DNA of 14,504 nt from CAYTRP01 sp964625145 (GTDB taxonomy: Bacteria > Sumerlaeota > Sumerlaeia > SLMS01 > JAHLLQ01), in assembly GCA_964625145.1 (NCBI GenBank), contig CAZVAQ010000086.1:1-14504 (forward strand), given 5' to 3'. Positions 7,270 to 14,485 of the stretch are shown one piece after another. How positions within the stretch are numbered: position 1 is the first letter of the stretch; the number at the start of each line of letters is the position of its first letter. Made by a program: the position numbers and the translations under genes. The notes beneath the pieces are model-generated. The model was not told where the DNA came from, made no database searches, and saw nothing but the letters and a program-made list of their open reading frames with translations.

Positions 7270-8592
7270 TCATCTTTTCAAACTGTGGACGAACCCACTC
7301 TTGCGTTCAACTTCTTCGAGAATCGCGCGAGCTGTCCGCCCTGCAGCGCCGCGGTTGGCGTTGGCGGTTTGCGCGGCCTTGCGGCCAAGCTCCTCCCGTT
7401 TGCGCGGATCGGCAATCAAGTCGCTGATCGTGCGCGCCAGGTCCTGCGCCAGCACACAAGGCGCGCCGTTCTCCGGACCAAGCAAACGCACGATCTCCGG
7501 CTGCTCATCCATGAACGGACCGCGCAACACAGGCAAAGCATGAGCCGCGGGTTCCAACAAGTTGTGCCCGCCAATCGGCGCCCAGCTCCCCCCCACGAGC
7601 GCAATGTCCCCGCCGCCATAACGCCGCGCCAGCACACGCATCTCATCCACGAGCACTACCTGCGCCTGCGGCACCTTGCGCGGGTTTGGTCCGCGCGAGG
7701 AACGATGCACCTCCAACCCCACGCGCCGCACCGTCGCCTCCGCCTCGTCGAAACGCTCGGGATGACGCGGCACCAGCACCAACAACGCATCGGCGTGCCG
7801 GCGACGAACCTCGACAAAGGCACGCAGGATCGCATCCTCCTCGCCGTCGTGCGTGCTGCCGGCGACGATGACCGGCGTGTCATCATTCGCGCCCCACGAA
7901 GCGCGCAGCTCCCGGCGCTCGCTGGCACTCAGCGGCTCCGGCAGCGCGTCGAACTTCACGTTGCCGGTGACCTCGATGCGATTCTCGCCACCGCGCCCCA
8001 ACAACCGCGCGTAGGCCTCCGCGTCCTTCTGCGTCTGCACAAAGAAACGCGTCACCGCATTGAGCGGCCGCCGAAACGCGAAGTTGAGCATCGCGTAATT
8101 GCGGGCGCTTTCCGCCGACAAGTCACCGTTCGCCAAAAACACCGGCAACCCGCGCCGCGCGCATTCCAGCAAACCATTGGGCCAGATCTCCGTCTCGAAG
8201 AACACATACACCGACGGTTTCCAGAAGCGATGAAACGCGCGCACCGTCCACGAAAAGTCCGCCGGTGCGAAGGTATGATGCTCCGCCGTGTCAAGCGACG
8301 CGCGCGCCTGGGCCTGACCCGTCTCGGTCGTCGTCGTGGAAAGATACTCCCAATCCGGAGCCAGCCGCCGCAGCTCGCGGTATACCGCCGCCGCGCCGAT
8401 CGTCTCCCCCACCGACACCGAGTGTAGCCAGCAACGCTGCGTCAACGGCGTCGGCATCGCGCGCGGAGGGAACCGTTTCCCCATCATCGTCGGCAACGAA
8501 TCGCGGTACTTCCCAAGCCGCCACCGCCGCCACAGCAGCACCGGAGCAATCACCGGCATCGCAGACAGGTAGGCAGCGTCGTAGAGGTTCAT
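7270..8592 (-). CDS. waaA: 3-deoxy-D-manno-octulosonic acid (Kdo) transferase
   Basis: A 440-residue GT-B-fold glycosyltransferase that moves Kdo from CMP-Kdo to lipid A precursor at the inner face of the cytoplasmic membrane. N-terminal hydrophobic segment (~8-21, ending WRRWR) fits the membrane anchor. Then WLHSVSVGE, whose Glu (E63) corresponds to the essential acidic residue of WaaA; FFETEIWPNGLL (near 130); TGNVKFD; LVPRHPERF; and the nucleotide-binding GGSWAPIGGHNLLEPAAHALPVLRGP. Length and motif order are those of the family. ATG at 8592 is used; an in-frame TTG at 8598 is less likely, and the ribosome site is weak with either. It lies on the same strand as recR but is separated by a 260-bp repeat-filled spacer, so its promoter may be separate. 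Its presence implies an outer membrane with Kdo-containing lipid A. Confidence 0.95.
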   Translation of the reverse strand: MNLYDAAYLSAMPVIAPVLLWRRWRLGKYRDSLPTMMGKRFPPRAMPTPLTQRCWLHSVSVGETIGAAAVYRELRRLAPDWEYLSTTTTETGQAQARASLDTAEHHTFAPADFSWTVRAFHRFWKPSVYVFFETEIWPNGLLECARRGLPVFLANGDLSAESARNYAMLNFAFRRPLNAVTRFFVQTQKDAEAYARLLGRGGENRIEVTGNVKFDALPEPLSASERRELRASWGANDDTPVIVAGSTHDGEEDAILRAFVEVRRRHADALLVLVPRHPERFDEAEATVRRVGLEVHRSSRGPNPRKVPQAQVVLVDEMRVLARRYGGGDIALVGGSWAPIGGHNLLEPAAHALPVLRGPFMDEQPEIVRLLGPENGAPCVLAQDLARTISDLIADPRKREELGRKAAQTANANRGAAGRTARAILEEVERKSGFVHSLKR

Positions 8593-8618
8593 GGACAAGG
8601 GAGGAGGGACGAGGGGTT

Positions 8619-8850
8619 AACCACGGAGAAACGGAGGACACGGAGAAGAAACGATCCACAGATGAACACAGATGAGAGAAAAAAGTGGGAGGTCATGGCT
8701 TCCTCATTTACCTTTGATAATATAATTCTTATCCAATGTTAAATTTCAGATATTGTGTTTACATCCCCCATCCCCGTCTGTGCTGATATTTCCCATCTGT
8801 GGATCGCGCCTTTCCTCTCTCTTCTCCGTGCTCTCCGTGCCTCCGTGTGA
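8619..8850. repeat. Inverted-repeat element with AT-rich centre (CACGGAG / CACAGATG families) in the recR-waaA spacer
   Basis: Left arm 8619-8676 and right arm 8794-8850 are reverse complements in pieces: GATCCACAGATG (8653-8664) against CATCTGTGGATC (8794-8805), CACGGAGAAG (8639-8648) against CTTCTCCGTG (8821-8830), and further CACGGAG-type units outside (8621-8638 against 8831-8849). Each arm is itself built of short tandem CACGGAG-like units. The middle (about 8700-8765) is markedly AT-rich compared with its surroundings. The right arm ends within about 5 bases of the recR stop codon. No transposase and no obvious target-site duplication are seen. The layout is MITE-like or the result of two opposite repeat insertions; the AT-rich core might also contain the waaA promoter. 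Confidence 0.75.
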
Positions 8851-8854
8851 TGTG

Positions 8855-9463
8855 TCAGTCCATTGACCGGCGTCCCTCAAAGGCCATGCGCAGTGTGCCG
8901 CCATCAGCATGCTCCAGCGACCCGCCCATCGGAAGCCCCCTGCCCAGCCGCGTGATGCGCAGGCCCAGCGCCGCCATCTCCCGCGCCAGGTACACCGCCG
9001 TGGCATCGCCCTCCACGCTGGGGCTGGTGGCCAGGATCACCTCCTCGATGCGCGAGTCGGCGTGCTCCAGCCTCTCGAACAACAATGCAATCCGCAGGTC
9101 CTCCGGCGAGACGCCCTTCAGGGGCGACAACACGCCGCCCAACACATGATACAGCCCGCGATACCCCCCCGCGCGCTCAAACGCCACAACATCCATGGCG
9201 TCCTCCACCACACACAGCAGCGTCCGATCACGATGCGCATCCGCATCGATCGGACACACACCGTCGTCCGTGAAGAAACCGCATTGGGGACAGATGCCGA
9301 CTTCCTCGATCAACCGGCCGATGGATTTCTCCAGCGCCTCGCAGCGATCCTGTCCGGCGTTGAGTAGGGCAAAGGCCATGCGCTCGGCGCTGCGACGGCC
9401 GATGCCGGGCAGCTTGCCCAGCTCGGCCATCACCAGTTCCAGCGCCCGGGGCAGGAGGGGCAT
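8855..9463 (-). CDS. recR: Recombination mediator protein RecR, with an altered zinc finger
   Basis: A 202-residue protein of normal length. RecR works with RecF/RecO to load RecA at ssDNA gaps. Helix-hairpin-helix region: LGKLPGIGRRSAERMAFALL (residues 15-34). Zinc-finger region at 58-73: C58-P-Q-C61, then C70-P-I-D73, so the usual fourth cysteine (CxxC...CxxC) is Asp, encoded by GAT at 9247-9245. Toprim domain: LCVVEDAMDVVAFE, then YRGLYHVLGGVLSPL, and EVILATSPSVEGDATAVYLA; C-terminal ITRLGRGLPMGGSLEHADGGTL matches the family. ATG at 9463 is favoured because MPLLPRALE fits family N-termini; no clear Shine-Dalgarno. It begins 19 bases after the ybaB stop, in the classic dnaX-ybaB-recR order. 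Confidence 0.95.
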   Translation of the reverse strand: MPLLPRALELVMAELGKLPGIGRRSAERMAFALLNAGQDRCEALEKSIGRLIEEVGICPQCGFFTDDGVCPIDADAHRDRTLLCVVEDAMDVVAFERAGGYRGLYHVLGGVLSPLKGVSPEDLRIALLFERLEHADSRIEEVILATSPSVEGDATAVYLAREMAALGLRITRLGRGLPMGGSLEHADGGTLRMAFEGRRSMD

Positions 9464-9482
9464 GGCGCGGAGCGGCCCCCCC

Positions 9483-9794
9483 TCAGAACAAGCCGGGGAA
9501 GTGAAGCCCGCCGGTGATGCCACCCATGCGGTCCTCGTGCAGCTTCTTGGCGGCGTCCAGCGCCTGGTTGGTGGCGGCCACCACCAGGTCCTGCAGCATC
9601 TCCGGATCGTCCGGGTCGATCGCCTCCGGACCAATCTCCACGGAAAGGATCTCCCGCTGGCCGTTGGCCCTCACCCGCACCACACCACCACCCGAGGTGC
9701 CCTCGACGACCTCCTGCGAGAGCTGCTCGTTCACCTTCTCCACGCGCGAGTGCAGGTCACTCTGCAACTTGCGAATCATGCCGGGATCAATCAT
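9483..9794 (-). CDS. ybaB: YbaB/EbfC family nucleoid-associated protein
   Basis: A 103-residue DNA-binding protein, typical length. It begins with a helical, charged segment (MIRKLQSDLHSRVEKVNEQL) that would dimerise; the sheet strand carries VVEGTSGGGVVRVRANGQREILSVEI, the family's core pattern (.V....GGG.V.V...G...V..V.I), followed by PEMLQDLVVAATNQALDAAKKL, the conserved helix, and a Gly-rich tail GGITGGLHFPGLF. ATG at 9794 is chosen as the first sensible start; GGAGAA lies 12 bases upstream, a little far. Located between dnaX (109-bp gap) and recR (19-bp gap), as in many bacteria. Confidence 0.93.
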   Translation of the reverse strand: MIDPGMIRKLQSDLHSRVEKVNEQLSQEVVEGTSGGGVVRVRANGQREILSVEIGPEAIDPDDPEMLQDLVVAATNQALDAAKKLHEDRMGGITGGLHFPGLF

Positions 9795-9903
9795 GACGGT
9801 CTCATGTTCTCCAGTCAGCGTTCTGGGTACGGCAGGGCGTTCCTTGGCCAATCCACCGCCGGGGCACAACCAAACTCCGCGCCCCCGGTGAAGCAACTTC
9901 GCG

Positions 9904-11769
9904 TCAGGCCCGGCGCTGGTCCCGAAGCGGCTTGCCATTGTAGCCCGACGGCGGCACGCCCAGATGCCGCTGCAACAGATCGCAGGCCTCGCGGAACTCG
10001 GGATACGCCTTCAGCGCCTGCTCCAGCGTCAGCGGCGTGCTCAGGGGCCCGATCTCCTTGATCTCCGCAGCCATGGTCTCGGCCACCACGCCCGCGCCGT
10101 CCAATTCCGGCGCGTCCTCTTCCGCATCCACGGGAACCGCGGCTTCCAGTGGGGCTATCTCCTCCACGCGCGCAGCCGGGGCCTCCTCGCCGATTTCGTA
10201 CGAAGGGATCAAGTTCCTCCGCCAGACCTGTCGCGCGGCCTCGCGCACCGCCGTCACATTCTCCGGCCGGTCCAGCGTTCGCTTCATCAGCCGATCCGCC
10301 GGGCTCAGCTCAATCGCCAACCGCGATTCGCCCAAGGCCACCAGCCGCGCGTGTTGGAATACCGTGCGCAACGGACCCGACTTCTCCCCCACGGCGTCGA
10401 CAAATGCAGCCCACCGCTCGCTCTCCGACGTGTGGATCATCTCCGGCTCGGGAAGCGGAGCCAGCTCCTCGGCCGCTTCGCGCATCACCAACGCGGGCTC
10501 CGCAGAGCGCCGCGCAACTGCCCGGCCCGCCGGACCAACAGGCCCCGCCGCGCGCGCCGGAGCACGATCGGGCGGACGGCGCGACGCCGCACCCGACCCA
10601 GCCCCCGCGTTCAACGCCGCCCCGCCCCGCGGCGGACCACCGCCCAGCTCCGGATCGATGACCAGTCGCGGATCGATGGCCGTCAGCTTGATCAGCGCAA
10701 ACTCCAGCAGGAAACGCGGAGGCGCAGCGCCACGCATGCGTTCCTGAAGATCCAGGAACTGCTGCAGAATATTGAGCAGATACGGCAGCGTCAGACGATC
10801 CATGGTCGCGCGCAGGCGCTCCGACCCGGCATTGGCGACCGCCGCCAAATCCGGCGCGCCACCCGCCTTCAGCACCATCACATCGCGCAGGTACGTCAGG
10901 AACATCCGCGCAAACCGCTGCAGGTCCCGCCCACGGTCGACCATCTCCCCCACCAATTGCAGACACGCCTCCGGCTTGCGATCGGCCAGGTGCTCCAGCA
11001 ACGCATCAAACAAGTCGCTCTCCACCACGCCCAGCAGCGACCGCACGCTTTCAAGATTCAGCTCCTCCGCCGACAGCGAGATAAGCTGGTCGAGCAGGAC
11101 CTGCGCGTCGCGCAAACCCCCATCGCTGGCCAATGCCACGGCCTGCAGGATCGCCTGCGCCTCCCCCTCCGGCAGCTTGACCCCCTCGGTCTCCAAAATG
11201 TGCGAGAGGCTGCGCGTGATCTCCTCCGGCTTCAGGCGCTCGAACGCCACACGCCGGCAGCGCGAGATCACCGTCTCGGGGATCTTCTCCGGATTCGTCG
11301 TGGCCAGGATGAAGACAACATTGGCGGGCGGCTCCTCCAGGCTCTTCAGCAACGCATTGAACGAATGCGTCGAGAGCATGTGCACCTCGTCGATGATGTA
11401 CACCTTCGTGCGCGCGCTGAACGGCGCACGGTTAAGCCCCTCCAGCAACCCGCGCGTGTTCTCCACCTTCGTATACGTCGCCGCGTCCACCTCCGTGATG
11501 TCCAGATGCGTCCCCGCGGCGATCTCCAGACAATGGCTGCACTTCCCGCACGGCTCCGGCGTCGGCCCGTTCACGCAGTTCAGCGCCTTGGCGAAAATCC
11601 GCGCCATCGACGTCTTCCCCGTCCCCCGCGGGCCGCTGAACAGGTACCCATGCCCGACGCGGTTCTCCTCGATCTCATGCTTGAGCTCGGCCACGGCGGC
11701 CTTCTGGCCGATGACATCGGCAAAGACCTGCGGGCGATAGCGACGGGCGAGAACCTGGTAAGTGGCCAT
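9904..11769 (-). CDS. dnaX: DNA polymerase III subunit gamma/tau
   Basis: A 621-residue clamp-loader ATPase that loads the sliding clamp and, through its tail, couples polymerase to the replisome. Walker A: GPRGTGKT (46-53). Zinc module: C65, C74, C77, C80. Walker B: VYIIDEVHML (123-132). Sensor 1/SRC: TTNPEKIPETVISRC (157-171). Lid and domain III follow, then a Gly/Ala/Pro/Arg-rich linker (about 440-495), a tau-like domain (ERWAAFVDAVGEKSGPL..) and an acidic stretch near the C-terminus. Start ATG at 11769 gives the family N-terminus MATYQVLARRYRPQ; the upstream extension is repeat-derived. The Shine-Dalgarno is weak. The segment usually reading DAASNxGVDxIR is DAATYTKVENTR, a mild departure. 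I saw no A-rich slippery heptamer for making a short gamma form, so only one product is indicated. Confidence 0.97.
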   Translation of the reverse strand: MATYQVLARRYRPQVFADVIGQKAAVAELKHEIEENRVGHGYLFSGPRGTGKTSMARIFAKALNCVNGPTPEPCGKCSHCLEIAAGTHLDITEVDAATYTKVENTRGLLEGLNRAPFSARTKVYIIDEVHMLSTHSFNALLKSLEEPPANVVFILATTNPEKIPETVISRCRRVAFERLKPEEITRSLSHILETEGVKLPEGEAQAILQAVALASDGGLRDAQVLLDQLISLSAEELNLESVRSLLGVVESDLFDALLEHLADRKPEACLQLVGEMVDRGRDLQRFARMFLTYLRDVMVLKAGGAPDLAAVANAGSERLRATMDRLTLPYLLNILQQFLDLQERMRGAAPPRFLLEFALIKLTAIDPRLVIDPELGGGPPRGGAALNAGAGSGAASRRPPDRAPARAAGPVGPAGRAVARRSAEPALVMREAAEELAPLPEPEMIHTSESERWAAFVDAVGEKSGPLRTVFQHARLVALGESRLAIELSPADRLMKRTLDRPENVTAVREAARQVWRRNLIPSYEIGEEAPAARVEEIAPLEAAVPVDAEEDAPELDGAGVVAETMAAEIKEIGPLSTPLTLEQALKAYPEFREACDLLQRHLGVPPSGYNGKPLRDQRRA

Positions 11770-11905
11770 GGGGAGCGAAAAACCTTGAGGGCTGGGCCGC
11801 GGGAGAGAAGACCGAAAGTAAGGCGAAGCTGCCCCCATCCGACCCGCACCGTCAAACGGAATCGGCCGCCGGGGCGGATGGGGCAATGGGGGAGTTTTGG
11901 GAGGT

Positions 11906-11959
11906 ACCGCCGGCCTGTCGTCCGTAGCCTTGGCGAAGGACGGGCGCCGTGCCGGCGGT
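11906..11959. repeat. Palindromic repeat in the divergent dnaX / membrane-protein spacer
   Basis: ACCGCCGGC (11906-11914) and GCCGGCGGT (11951-11959) are perfect 9-bp arms. Inside are a second stem, CGTCC (11919-11923)/GGACG (11938-11942), and a short GCC-tt-GGC centre, giving one long cruciform. The TCCGTAGCCTTGGCGAAGGA core resembles a dispersed repeat that I recall producing spurious FAKATxD-like peptides in related genomes. The rest of the 11770-12036 spacer shows no other clear element; the dnaX promoter must be in it but I cannot place it. Confidence 0.65.
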
Positions 11960-12036
11960 GGCAATGGACCTCTGCCCGCCAACCCCCTTTGCCTTACGCC
12001 GGTCGGATCTTCACTCGTACCATGAGGTCACCAGCC

Positions 12037-12873
12037 ATGTCCTTCAATTCCAACTCCATGTTCAGGACCCTTCACCGCATGGCGATGCCCCTCCTGAACA
12101 CCTACCTGAACAGCTGGTGGCTCCCCGCATCGATCTTTGGATCAATCTACCTTTTCTGGATCCTGACCATCCCGGGCTGGCACGTCCGTCCGGGCATTCT
12201 GTTCTACTTTCCCTTGCTGGCACTGCCTCTTTCACTCGCAGGCATCGCATGCTCCGCCATCATGAATTGCGTTCGGGATTTGCGGTTTCCGTGCCTTGTG
12301 AATACAATGATGTGCGCGGTCTGCTTCGTCGCCTGGAATGCCGCGCATTTCTTGTTTTTCATGGTGTCACTCTCTCGCACCGAGTTTGTCCCCGACGAGT
12401 TCGCCAAGAACCTGACCATTCCGGAAGGCATCGAGATCGCCATACCCTATGCAAATGTTGAATTCTACAGAGGTCCTGCCGAGGACCGGCCACCCCAAAG
12501 CCCGCCGCCAGATGGCATCACCCGTGGCGAGCCGCGATTTGATCTCACCAACGTTTCGCAGCCCGGCAACTATCGCGCCTCCATCTGGATCAATCCTGGC
12601 GAATCGGGCACCATCTACCTCAAGGCCTATGAGATAACGAAAGAGTCACCACTTTCTCCCTCCAGCATCAAGGAAAGGAGCACCTGCCGCATTGACGGTT
12701 CGAAGGAGGAGGACGAGCTCTTCTTCACAATCAGCAGATTCACAATCTACGAAGGGAACTGGGGAGAGTACTATGCCGCCCGCGTCGAGATCTGGTTCAA
12801 GCCGGACGGGTTGTGGACGAAGGAACGGAAATTGATGGAGAAGGTGTTTCGAGTTGAAGGGTGGCAGCAATGA
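12037..12873 (+). CDS. Unrecognised membrane protein: three transmembrane segments plus a C-terminal soluble domain
   Basis: 278 residues, starting at ATG 12037, with AGG eight bases upstream; an in-frame ATG at 12022 is possible but has no ribosome site. Three hydrophobic segments lie near 28-46 (WLPASIFGSIYLFWILTIP), 53-73 (GILFYFPLLALPLSLAGIAC) and 88-110 (MMCAVCFVAWNAAHFLFFMV). The C-terminal ~165 residues are polar and probably form one domain, with motifs PEGIEIAIPYANVEFYRGP, WINPGESGTIYLKAYEITK and FTIYEGNWGEYYAARVEIWF. The C-terminal pattern feels like a conserved bacterial family of unknown function, but I cannot name it. Base composition is clearly lower in GC than dnaX (roughly 50-55% in sampled lines against well over 65%), suggesting acquisition from elsewhere. 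It is transcribed away from dnaX, is alone on its strand, and is flanked by repeats on both sides. Confidence 0.85.
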   Translation: MSFNSNSMFRTLHRMAMPLLNTYLNSWWLPASIFGSIYLFWILTIPGWHVRPGILFYFPLLALPLSLAGIACSAIMNCVRDLRFPCLVNTMMCAVCFVAWNAAHFLFFMVSLSRTEFVPDEFAKNLTIPEGIEIAIPYANVEFYRGPAEDRPPQSPPPDGITRGEPRFDLTNVSQPGNYRASIWINPGESGTIYLKAYEITKESPLSPSSIKERSTCRIDGSKEEDELFFTISRFTIYEGNWGEYYAARVEIWFKPDGLWTKERKLMEKVFRVEGWQQ

Positions 12874-12923
12874 GTCGCCCTATTATGGCATATTGCAGGA
12901 TGTTGCGTCCCATTCGTCCAAAT

Positions 12924-12953
12924 CCATGCACACCACGGCGATCGCGTGCATGG
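12924..12953. repeat. Inverted repeat downstream of the membrane-protein gene
   Basis: CCATGCAC (12924-12931) and GTGCATGG (12946-12953) are perfect 8-bp arms with a 14-base loop. It lies about 50 bases past the stop codon of the plus-strand gene ending at 12873. No T-run follows, so it is not a standard intrinsic terminator. It is the first of several palindromes in the gene-free stretch 12874-13265. Confidence 0.5.
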
Positions 12954-13071
12954 GGACGTCGGAGAGACACAGTTCAACGCCTTTATCCTCCCCTGTGGCA
13001 TTGTGCATCTTGTTGTGCGCGCCAGGGGACGCGCACGGCCGAAAATGTCACATGCAAGTCCCAGTAAGGAA

Positions 13072-13174
13072 TGATCCCGGCAGGGATCACATTTGGATAG
13101 CCCGGCATCGTCCTGATAGGGCGATGCCGGGTTGCGCGCGCAAAAGATGATCGCATCCCGGATGGGATGCCACA
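13072..13174. repeat. Cluster of three hairpins including dispersed repeat copy B
   Basis: Hairpin 1: TGATCCC-ggca-GGGATCA (13072-13089). Hairpin 2: CCCGGCATCG/CGATGCCGGG (13101-13110, 13122-13131), extended inside by TCCT/AGGG to a 14-bp stem with a GAT loop. Hairpin 3: GCATCCC-ggat-GGGATGC (13153-13170). Bases 13155-13174 are identical to 415-434. Hairpins 1 and 3 share the (G)ATCCC-GG--GGGAT(C) form, so they are probably diverged units of one family. No coding content is seen in the cluster. Confidence 0.7.
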
Positions 13175-13201
13175 GGGCGCGTAAACGGCACGGGATTACC
13201 A

Positions 13202-13237
13202 CGATTCAACTGGCGTCCTTCCGGGGCGCGATTCAAC
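13202..13237. repeat. Short direct repeats flanking a small GC-rich hairpin
   Basis: CGATTCAAC occurs at 13202-13210 and again at 13229-13237, 27 bases apart. Between them GCGTCC and GGGCGC can pair (one G-T wobble). The form resembles a dispersed repeat unit. It is downstream of the minus-strand gene ending at 13266 and could influence its 3' end; no T-run is present. Confidence 0.4.
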
Positions 13238-13265
13238 AATCGCAACTTACCCCCCCATCCCCCAA

Positions 13266-14228
13266 TCAATAAACCCACCACTGCTCCGGCATCGGATCGA
13301 CGGGCGTGAGACTCCCGCCCAGAATGGCGAGCAGCTCCCCATCGGAAATCACGCTCGGGTCCGCCAGGTCCAACCCCGCCCATTCGGCCGGAATGTTCGG
13401 CGTCGCGTAGTGAACATAATCAAACTGCGCGACAAGATCCGGCTGGGTCGGCACTCCGGGTTGATTGTGGACGTGCGTGATCGTGGTCGTGTTCTGCTCG
13501 GTGACCGGATACTGGCTGACATTGTCCCAATCGGTGTAGGCAAACATGCCCACCTGCACGGTCGGTGGCAGATCCGGACGCCGGTAGCGGAAGATAATGC
13601 GCCACGGCCCGTCCGCTTCCTGCGCAAGCTGGATGATGTAGATCCCAAGCCGCGCCGTGCGGATGGTGGCATCGCCGCATTCGCATTCGGTGTTGTAGAC
13701 ATCAAGCCGCGAGTATTGCGGCAGCTCATCGTAGTTGGAGGTCGCCTTGACCTCGAACTGGAACGTGCCCTCCTGGTTGGCGGCGCCGATGGAGAGGAAC
13801 GTGTAGCGCTCCTCCCCCGCCGTCCATGTGGCCGGCGTGATTTCGCGCGGCGCGCGCGTCATCAGGCCGCCGAGCGAATACAGCCGGCCCGGCGCGCCGG
13901 TGCCCGCCCGGTTGCGCGATTCGACCCGGGTGGTGGCGATGAAATCGCCGGTCACTTCCTTGAACAACAGCGCGCCGCGGTAATCCTCGTACCACGAACT
14001 CGTCCGCGGCATCAAGGTCATCCATCCTTCCCGCGTGCCTCCGATGTCATGGGACTCCAACGGTTCGTTGGGCCATTGCTCCACGATGGTGACGCGTTGC
14101 CAGTTTGCAAGCGTCAGTGGAGAGGAAAAGTCGTCGCTGAGGGCGGCCAAGGGATCACTCCCCGAAACCGTCCCCCCGATTGCCATCATGCCTGCCAACC
14201 ACAACACCGTCCGTTGATTGCACCTCAT
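13266..14228 (-). CDS. Secreted protein with a lectin/glucanase-like jelly-roll domain (DUF1349-like)
   Basis: 320 residues. ATG at 14228 is supported by GGGAGGG (complement of 14234-14240) 5 bases upstream. A signal peptide covers about 1-24 (basic RCNQR, then TVLWLAGMMAIGGTVSG). The mature part begins DDFSSPLTLANWQRV, the usual opening of concanavalin-A-like jelly-roll domains (D.F......W). It continues with GALLFKEVTGDFIATTRV, GGLMTRAP, YTFLSIGAAN, WRIIFRYRRP and VQVGMFAYTDW, an order like DUF1349/DUF1583-type carbohydrate-binding domains. The C-terminal ~70 residues (FDYVHYATPN to the final QWWVY) lie outside the core. No catalytic pair is visible, so binding rather than hydrolysis is likelier. 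Likely exported to periplasm or outside. No dockerin here, unlike the large protein at 558-5399. Confidence 0.82.
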   Translation of the reverse strand: MRCNQRTVLWLAGMMAIGGTVSGSDPLAALSDDFSSPLTLANWQRVTIVEQWPNEPLESHDIGGTREGWMTLMPRTSSWYEDYRGALLFKEVTGDFIATTRVESRNRAGTGAPGRLYSLGGLMTRAPREITPATWTAGEERYTFLSIGAANQEGTFQFEVKATSNYDELPQYSRLDVYNTECECGDATIRTARLGIYIIQLAQEADGPWRIIFRYRRPDLPPTVQVGMFAYTDWDNVSQYPVTEQNTTTITHVHNQPGVPTQPDLVAQFDYVHYATPNIPAEWAGLDLADPSVISDGELLAILGGSLTPVDPMPEQWWVY

Positions 14229-14485
14229 GAGAACCCTCCCGGGATTATATTGGTAGAAGATCGATACCTGCGCCGGTCCAACGAATAATGTCTGTATAGT
14301 AGCTGCCCCCAGGAGCGCCGGGCTTGTGTCTGTAGTTGGCCTGCCCCCGTCTAGGGGTGCAGCGTGTCGTTGGCGGGATGAGCATTCGCCAGGCTAGGCG
14401 CCGCGATCTTCTGGGCAGCCATTGCGGAGACTTCGCCATCCTGCCACGGCATTGCGCTGGTGACACAGCGCTCAAGGAGTGAAGC

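Noticed and set aside
7189..8427. 412-codon plus-strand frame opposite waaA
   Set aside because: Antisense of a gene with all WaaA motifs; the translation is basic and low in motifs.
8700..8765. AT-rich core as the waaA promoter
   Set aside because: A TTAACA and a loose TTATCA can be paired at 16 bases, but the -10 match is poor. Kept as a possibility within the repeat entry, not as a promoter feature.
8619..8850. Insertion sequence
   Set aside because: No transposase frame between or beside the arms; the core is far too short.
9904..11769. Programmed frameshift or slippage site in dnaX giving a short gamma form
   Set aside because: No A-AAA-AAG-like heptamer or long A-run was seen on the coding strand.
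9964..12036. Plus-strand frame opposite dnaX running continuously into the membrane-protein gene
   Set aside because: The dnaX side is an Arg/Gln/His-rich antisense translation. Only the part from 12037 has a ribosome site, transmembrane segments and a sensible composition.
14244..14249. Perfect TATAAT on the minus strand just upstream of the 14228 start
   Set aside because: It is only 15 bases from the ATG, so transcription would begin inside the ribosome site, and no -35 lies at the proper distance.
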